Shown piece after piece: positions 7,131-10,597 of a stretch of 10,597 bases of DNA; within the stretch, counting starts at the first letter, position 1; each line of letters starts with the position of its first letter. The stretch lies in contig CALYTD010000015.1 of assembly GCA_945486445.1 (NCBI GenBank), forward strand, positions 1-10,597. Reading direction: 5' to 3'. The notes under the pieces are model-generated. The model was not told the DNA's origin, searched no databases, and saw only the letters and a program-made list of their open reading frames with translations. A program made the translations under genes and the position numbers. The stretch comes from an uncultured Prevotellaceae bacterium (GTDB taxonomy: Bacteria; Bacteroidota; Bacteroidia; Bacteroidales; Bacteroidaceae).

Positions 7131-7451
7131 TTATGCAAGAGCAACCTTATTGTCCTCTGTTGACACAATCTTGCCTTCCTTGAGCAGCCAGCCGAGTCCG
7201 AGATATACATCCTCTGCTGCTACCTTAGCGGCCTTTGCTATCTCAGCCACTGTGAGGGGCTTCTCTGATGCAGCAAGTATCTGGTAAACGTCACCTGCAC
7301 GGAATCCTGCGTTCTCTGCATTTACATAAATTACAGCAGTCTTCTTAGCGGTTGTCTTTGTACCGCAAGTCTTTGTTGCGCACGCCTTGGTTGCCTTCTT
7401 CTCAGCAGTAGCCTTGGTTGCTGCTGTCTTCTTTGTTGTTGTTTCTGCCAT
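7131..7451 (-). CDS. Histone H1-like basic tail fused to a DUF2582-type winged helix
   Basis: A 106-residue protein in two parts. Residues 1-39 are a low-complexity tail of Lys, Thr and Ala (repeats such as TKKTAATKATAEKKATK), like the tails of histone H1 and bacterial H1-like proteins, and should bind DNA without sequence preference. Residues 46-106 fit the small winged helix-turn-helix family DUF2582: NAGFRAGDVYQIL (47-59), KPLTVAEIAKAAKVAAEDVYLGLGWLLKEGKI (64-95) with the typical DVYLGLGWL recognition helix. A nucleoid-associated role is inferred from this. The tail holds two Cys (24, 29) in ACATKTC, which is unusual for such tails. It is monocistronic by appearance: a -7-like box lies about 87 bp upstream, a 6-bp hairpin (7478-7495, TTCCTT/AAGGAA) sits in the leader, and a terminator follows. 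The start is the only ATG before the tail and has an A-rich leader without a Shine-Dalgarno site. Confidence 0.85.
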   Translation of the reverse strand: MAETTTKKTAATKATAEKKATKACATKTCGTKTTAKKTAVIYVNAENAGFRAGDVYQILAASEKPLTVAEIAKAAKVAAEDVYLGLGWLLKEGKIVSTEDNKVALA

Positions 7452-7537
7452 TTTTAGTTTTGAATTTTGTTACCCGCTTCCTTTGATTGAAGGAATAGAA
7501 TACGGTCTTTGGATTGTTTATAAGAATTTTTACACTG

Positions 7538-7545
7538 CAAAGTTA
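7538..7545 (-). promoter_or_regulatory. Promoter-like -7 box for the H1-like gene
   Basis: Minus strand 7545 to 7538 reads TAACTTTG, a full match to TAnnTTTG. No TTTG is found 19 bp further upstream, so the -33 part is weak. It would give a leader of about 80 nt containing a small TTCCTT/AAGGAA hairpin (7478-7495). Confidence 0.45.
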
Positions 7546-7559
7546 GTGATTTTCAGCGG

Positions 7560-7592
7560 AAAAGAGCACCTCTTCACTGTGAAAAGGTGCTC
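7560..7592 (-). terminator. Hairpin downstream of aspS, possible terminator
   Basis: The arms 7564-7577 and 7579-7592 form a 14-bp inverted repeat around one T, with one mismatch at the ninth pair (outer arm GAGCACCT/AGGTGCTC is perfect). On the minus strand it is followed by TTTTCC (7563 downwards), a short T-run. It lies about 120 bp after the aspS stop and directly upstream of the promoter-like box of the next gene, so it may insulate the two. Confidence 0.55.
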
Positions 7593-7671
7593 CTCCATTA
7601 TATTTTTTTGACTAATATCAACAGAAAATACGTTTTACTGTACGGAAATATGTATTTTCACAGAACACACA

Positions 7672-7697
7672 CTGTGTGCGTTTACAATGACACACAG
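7672..7697. repeat. Inverted repeat CTGTGTG/CACACAG just after aspS
   Basis: CTGTGTG (7672-7678) and CACACAG (7691-7697) form a 7-bp stem with a 12-nt loop, starting 12 bp beyond the aspS stop. It has no T-run. It may be a 3' stabilising hairpin, or part of termination together with the hairpin at 7560-7592. Confidence 0.4.
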
Positions 7698-7709
7698 CGT
7701 GGCTCAACG

Positions 7710-9467
7710 TCACTTTTCTGCCTTTACCTCAAGCTGTAGTTCCTCCAACTGCTTCTGGTCAATGGCTGACGGTGCATCGAGCATCACGTCACGACCGCTG
7801 TTGTTCTTTGGGAACGCTATGCAGTCACGTATGCTGTCAAGGCCCGCCATGAGGCTTACAAAGCGGTCAAGGCCAAAGGCAAGACCGGCATGAGGCGGTG
7901 CGCCATACTTGAAGGCGTTGATAAGGAAGCCGAACTGTGCCATGGCACGCTCCTCGGTGAAGCCCAGTACCTCAAACATCTTGGCCTGCAAGGCTCCGTC
8001 ATGGATACGCAATGAGCCGCCGCCAACCTCTACGCCGTTGCAGACAAAGTCGTAAGCCTTGGCTCGTACCTTTGCCGGGTCAGTGTCAAGAAGCGGTATG
8101 TCGTCAGGGTTTGGCATGGTGAAGGGGTGGTGGGTGGACATGAGACGCTGCTCCTCGTCACTCCATTCAAAGAGAGGGAAGTCAACAATCCACAGGCACT
8201 CAAAGCGGTTCTTGTCCATAAGGCCAAGCCTCTTGCCCATCTCAAGGCGCAGGGCGCAGAGTTGGACACGCGTCTTGTTGGCATTGTCACCTGACAGTAT
8301 GAGTATAAGGTCGCCCTTCTTGGCACCAGCCTTGTCAGCCACTGCCTGCAACTGCTCGGCAGAATAGAACTTGTCTATGCTTGACTTTATGCTTCCGTCG
8401 TCGTTAATTTTGATATACACAAGACCCTTTGCCCCTACCTGTTGTGACTTGACAAAGTCTGTCAGTTGGTCAAGCTGCTTGCGAGTGTAACCTGCACAGC
8501 CCTCAGCCACTATGCCGCCAATGTACGCCGCACTGTCAAAGACCTGGAAAGTGCCAAGGCGCAGCACGTCCATGAGTTCCACGAACTCCATGCCAAAGCG
8601 CAAATCAGGCTTGTCAGAGCCGTATTTAGCCATTGCCTCATGCCATGTCATCTGACGAAGGCGTGCTGGCAACTCAACGCCGCGTACCTCCTTAAACAGA
8701 TGGCGGGCCATCTCCTCAAAGATTTCTATAACGTCCTCCTGGTCAACGAAAGACATCTCGCAGTCTATCTGCGTGAACTCTGGCTGGCGGTCAGCACGCA
8801 GGTCCTCATCGCGGAAGCACTTGGCAATCTGGAAATAGCGGTCGAAGCCAGAGACCATAAGCAACTGTTTCAGCGTCTGCGGGCTCTGTGGCAGCGCATA
8901 AAACTGCCCGGGATTCATGCGTGAAGGCACAACGAAGTCACGAGCGCCCTCTGGTGTGGAGCCTATGAGTATTGGAGTCTCTACCTCTATGAAGTTACGT
9001 GAATCGAGGAAGTTACGTATGAGTATCGTCATGCGGTGACGAAGTTCAAGGTTTTTCCTTACACATGAGCGACGAAGGTCAAGGTAACGGTACTTCATTC
9101 GCAGTTCATCGCCACCGTCGGTGTTGTCCTCTATGGTGAAAGGAGGTGTCTGGCTCTCGCTGATTATCTTCAAGTCGGTCACGAATATCTCTATGTCTCC
9201 CGTGGCAAGACGCTTGTTCTTTGAGTAACGCTCAGCCACTTTACCCGTTGCCTGAATAACGTACTCACGGCCAAGACGCCCTGCCATAGCCTTCAACTCT
9301 TCGGGAGCATCCTCGTTAAAGGCCAACTGCGTGATGCCATAACGGTCTCTCAGGTCAACAAACGTGAGCGCACCAAGGTTGTGTACGCCCTGTACCCAGC
9401 CGGCAAGGGTAACCTCCTGACCGACATTCTCTATGCGGAGTTCTCCGCAGGTGTTCGTTCTATACAT
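7710..9467 (-). CDS. aspS: Aspartyl-tRNA synthetase (bacterial type)
   Basis: A class IIb synthetase that activates aspartate with ATP and loads it onto tRNA-Asp in the cytoplasm. Length 585 residues, normal for the bacterial form (about 590). Order of parts: N-terminal OB-fold anticodon-binding domain (about 1-105, with [19 protein letters not shown]); motif 1 region (about 140-170); the flipping loop [15 protein letters not shown] (169-183); ALPQSPQ (191-197); motif 2 [18 protein letters not shown] (218-235); the bacterial insertion domain between GSDKPDLR (283-290) and about 415; and motif 3 GLAFGLDR (528-535). All expected active-site blocks are intact. Whether it is Asp-specific or also charges tRNA-Asn cannot be judged here. 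It lies 59 bp downstream of the PqqD-like gene on the same strand and may be co-transcribed with it; no strong promoter box was seen in 9468-9526. Hairpins follow the stop. Confidence 0.98.
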   Translation of the reverse strand: MYRTNTCGELRIENVGQEVTLAGWVQGVHNLGALTFVDLRDRYGITQLAFNEDAPEELKAMAGRLGREYVIQATGKVAERYSKNKRLATGDIEIFVTDLKIISESQTPPFTIEDNTDGGDELRMKYRYLDLRRSCVRKNLELRHRMTILIRNFLDSRNFIEVETPILIGSTPEGARDFVVPSRMNPGQFYALPQSPQTLKQLLMVSGFDRYFQIAKCFRDEDLRADRQPEFTQIDCEMSFVDQEDVIEIFEEMARHLFKEVRGVELPARLRQMTWHEAMAKYGSDKPDLRFGMEFVELMDVLRLGTFQVFDSAAYIGGIVAEGCAGYTRKQLDQLTDFVKSQQVGAKGLVYIKINDDGSIKSSIDKFYSAEQLQAVADKAGAKKGDLILILSGDNANKTRVQLCALRLEMGKRLGLMDKNRFECLWIVDFPLFEWSDEEQRLMSTHHPFTMPNPDDIPLLDTDPAKVRAKAYDFVCNGVEVGGGSLRIHDGALQAKMFEVLGFTEERAMAQFGFLINAFKYGAPPHAGLAFGLDRFVSLMAGLDSIRDCIAFPKNNSGRDVMLDAPSAIDQKQLEELQLEVKAEK

Positions 9468-9526
9468 TTATATATTATGTGTTTATTTGTTTTTCCTTAC
9501 GTCTCTACACGTTGCAAGACAAAGGG

Positions 9527-9796
9527 TCAGTCTGCTATCAGCCCCTCCTTGCGCAACTTACTGATGAAAGTCTCCACGTCAGCAAGTGCCGTGGAGGAAT
9601 CAACATCATACTCCGCCGTGAGCGAACTCACAAGACTCTCAGCAGTGAAATCACCTTTCTCCATCTCCTTCCATAGGAAAAGGGAGGTATCGTTGAGTGA
9701 TACTATCTTTGAAAAGTCAGCGATATTCTCGCCCATTGGCACCAGTACGGGAATCCCGCAGACATCTTTACGATTCAAACCTTCTATTATTCTCAT
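9527..9796 (-). CDS. PqqD-like protein (RiPP recognition element fold)
   Basis: An 89-residue protein matching the PqqD family: a small winged-helix-like domain that, in known systems, binds the leader of a precursor peptide and presents it to a modifying enzyme. Visible family features are a short N-terminal strand pair (VCGIPVLVPMGENIADFSKIVSLND, about 12-36), the ND/ET-SLFLWKEMEKG helix (36-48) and the C-terminal pattern ESLVSSLTAEYDVDSSTALADVETFISKLRKEGLI (53-87), with the usual acidic DVD and the conserved L--GL ending. It begins 6 bp after the stop of the peptidase-like gene, so the two are almost surely in one operon. Stand-alone PqqD-like proteins also occur beside polysaccharide and HprK-related loci, so a peptide precursor is not proven. 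No precursor gene was found within the window. Confidence 0.82.
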   Translation of the reverse strand: MRIIEGLNRKDVCGIPVLVPMGENIADFSKIVSLNDTSLFLWKEMEKGDFTAESLVSSLTAEYDVDSSTALADVETFISKLRKEGLIAD

Positions 9797-9802
9797 CTTA
9801 TA

Positions 9803-10336
9803 CTACTTGTTTTTAGGGTATAATAATCTTCTCTTTATCACGCCAAGCGTGTCAGACGGGTAGTGGTATAGCCGCCACACCAGCAGCAACCAGCGCCTGA
9901 CTGGCTTTAAGAAAAGCCACAATCGCCAGTAAAGACGGTATGTAACGGTGTCCACTCTGTCAAGTTTCTTGCTGCCATTACGATAGAATCCCACAGCTAT
10001 CGCCATCACGTCACTGCGCCGTATGACCTCAGGAGTATGGTTCCCGTCACCACACATCACGATGGTATCGCCATCAATACTCGTTATTCTGTGCAGAGCA
10101 AAGTCGTCACGCCACACTAATCGCGCAAGGATTACGTCACCCCTGCGCAGCGTTTCAGGCACTGCCGACAACAGCGCAACGTCACGATTGTCCTCCAAAT
10201 AAGGCCTCATACTGAAGCCCCTAAGTGGCAATGACACCATTCTGCCTGCCGAAACATAGTCTGCCACGAGTGGTAACAGGGCATCATCTGATACCGTTTC
10301 CCGTATGTTCTGCTTCTTCATGCCGTATGCCTCCAT
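9803..10336 (-). CDS. S24/S26 (signal peptidase-like) serine peptidase, Ser/His type
   Basis: A 177-residue protein with the signal-peptidase-type fold. SLPLRGFSMRPYL (35-47) holds the nucleophile motif with Ser42 before Met43; RRGDVILARL (64-73) is the following strand; ALHRIT (80-85) places His82 where the usual catalytic Lys block would be read in ER/archaeal-type enzymes; CGDGN (95-99) supplies Asp97. Ser42, His82 and Asp97 thus match the Ser-His-Asp arrangement of Sec11-type peptidases rather than the Ser-Lys pair of bacterial LepB. There is no N-terminal anchor; the C-terminal part (about 130-160) is Trp-, Leu- and Arg-rich (WRLWLFLKPVRRWLLLVWRLY) and may sit on the membrane. Start: the ATG at 10336 is only 3 bp after the upstream stop, but Met6 (10321) has GGAGG 8 nt ahead and could be the real start. 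It lies between a kinase-like gene and the PqqD-like gene. Processing of a specific peptide is inference. Confidence 0.75.
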   Translation of the reverse strand: MEAYGMKKQNIRETVSDDALLPLVADYVSAGRMVSLPLRGFSMRPYLEDNRDVALLSAVPETLRRGDVILARLVWRDDFALHRITSIDGDTIVMCGDGNHTPEVIRRSDVMAIAVGFYRNGSKKLDRVDTVTYRLYWRLWLFLKPVRRWLLLVWRLYHYPSDTLGVIKRRLLYPKNK

Positions 10337-10339
10337 GCT

Positions 10340-10597
10340 TTATCCCTCAAGAAAACGTTGACATACCCTTGCAGAAGCCGCATCAGGCAGGCAGTGCAAG
10401 GTTGCCATTGTAACCTTTCCAACAAGTGCTGACACCGTGTCACACAGCCGATGGTATATCTCCTCGTCACTCCTTATGGCGGAACAAGCGGTGAGTAACA
10501 CGGCAAACGCACTGACAGGCGACAGAGGTTCAACGTGGTTTCGAGTGTCACGCTCTATCTTTAGCACCGCACCAAGGGGCACACTGACATTGCGATA
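10340..10597 (-). CDS. C-terminal end of a putative HprK/PEPCK-like kinase, cut by window edge
   Basis: The frame is open from the right edge (first full codon 10595-10597) to a TAA at 10340-10342, giving 85 residues; a GTG at 10580-10582 is in frame but is probably internal. The segment VPLGAVLKIERDTRNHVEPLSP resembles the late part of HprK- and PEPCK-like kinase proteins found near PqqD genes, in which a hydrophobic strand is followed by an acidic residue, a short Asn/Arg-rich turn and a conserved E-x-L-x-P before a helix. The remainder (FAVLLTACSA..., then a helix rich in Ala, ending RVCQRFLEG) would be the C-terminal helical tail. The nucleotide-binding loop lies outside the window, so activity cannot be checked. 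The peptidase gene starts 3 bp after the stop, indicating one operon. The family call is a motif-level judgement; an unrelated protein with such a tail is possible. Confidence 0.45.
   Translation of the reverse strand, partial: YRNVSVPLGAVLKIERDTRNHVEPLSPVSAFAVLLTACSAIRSDEEIYHRLCDTVSALVGKVTMATLHCLPDAASARVCQRFLEG

Noticed and set aside
8466..8924. Plus-strand 152-codon open frame inside aspS
   Set aside because: Antisense to the motif-complete synthetase; no start signal or recognisable domain.
9493..9523. Possible aspS promoter (TTTG at 9520-9523 with TA about 20 bp on)
   Set aside because: The -7 half reads TAAGGAAA, which matches only the TA of TAnnTTTG, so support is too weak.
9381..9863. 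Plus-strand 160-codon open frame across aspS start and the PqqD-like gene
   Set aside because: It runs antisense across two real genes and their spacer; low-complexity Ser-rich translation.

Overview
The window looks like a chromosomal segment of a Bacteroidota member, most likely in the Prevotellaceae range (family placement is inference). Supporting signs are the TTTG-N19-TAnnTTTG promoter between mfd and the glycosyltransferase gene, A-rich leaders without Shine-Dalgarno sites before most starts, a secreted GH43-type enzyme beside a sodium:solute symporter, and an H1-like tail fused to a DUF2582-type winged helix. Except for the glycosyltransferase, all genes lie on the minus strand. No rRNA, tRNA, CRISPR array, insertion sequence or phage gene was seen.

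Layout by position: 1-773, N-terminal part of a sodium:solute symporter running off the left edge; 774-1131, a 358-bp gap filled with an ordered array of 16-bp and 33-bp repeat modules; 1132-2190, secreted GH43-like glycosidase; 2282-5707, transcription-repair coupling factor Mfd; 5708-5802, divergent promoter region; 5803-6552 (plus strand), DPM1-like family 2 glycosyltransferase; 6553-6721, convergent gap with a long perfect palindrome and a 22-bp-period repeat; 6722-7018, small unrecognised protein, possibly a winged helix; 7131-7451, H1-like tail plus winged helix; 7452-7709, gap with hairpins and a promoter-like box; 7710-9467, aspartyl-tRNA synthetase; 9527-9796, PqqD-like protein; 9803-10336, S24/S26 peptidase-like protein; 10340-10597, C-terminal end of a protein that resembles HprK/PEPCK-like kinases, running off the right edge.

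How the genes relate: the symporter and glycosidase could release and import a sugar, but the repeat array separates them. mfd and the glycosyltransferase are housekeeping genes fired from a shared divergent region. At the right edge three genes are packed with gaps of 3 and 6 bp: a kinase-like protein, a Ser/His-type peptidase and a PqqD-like peptide-binding protein, followed 59 bp later by aspS. This trio is the most interesting part. It resembles the accessory set of peptide-modification (RiPP) systems such as lasso peptide loci with an HprK-like kinase, but no precursor or main modifying enzyme lies inside the window, so the assignment stays open.
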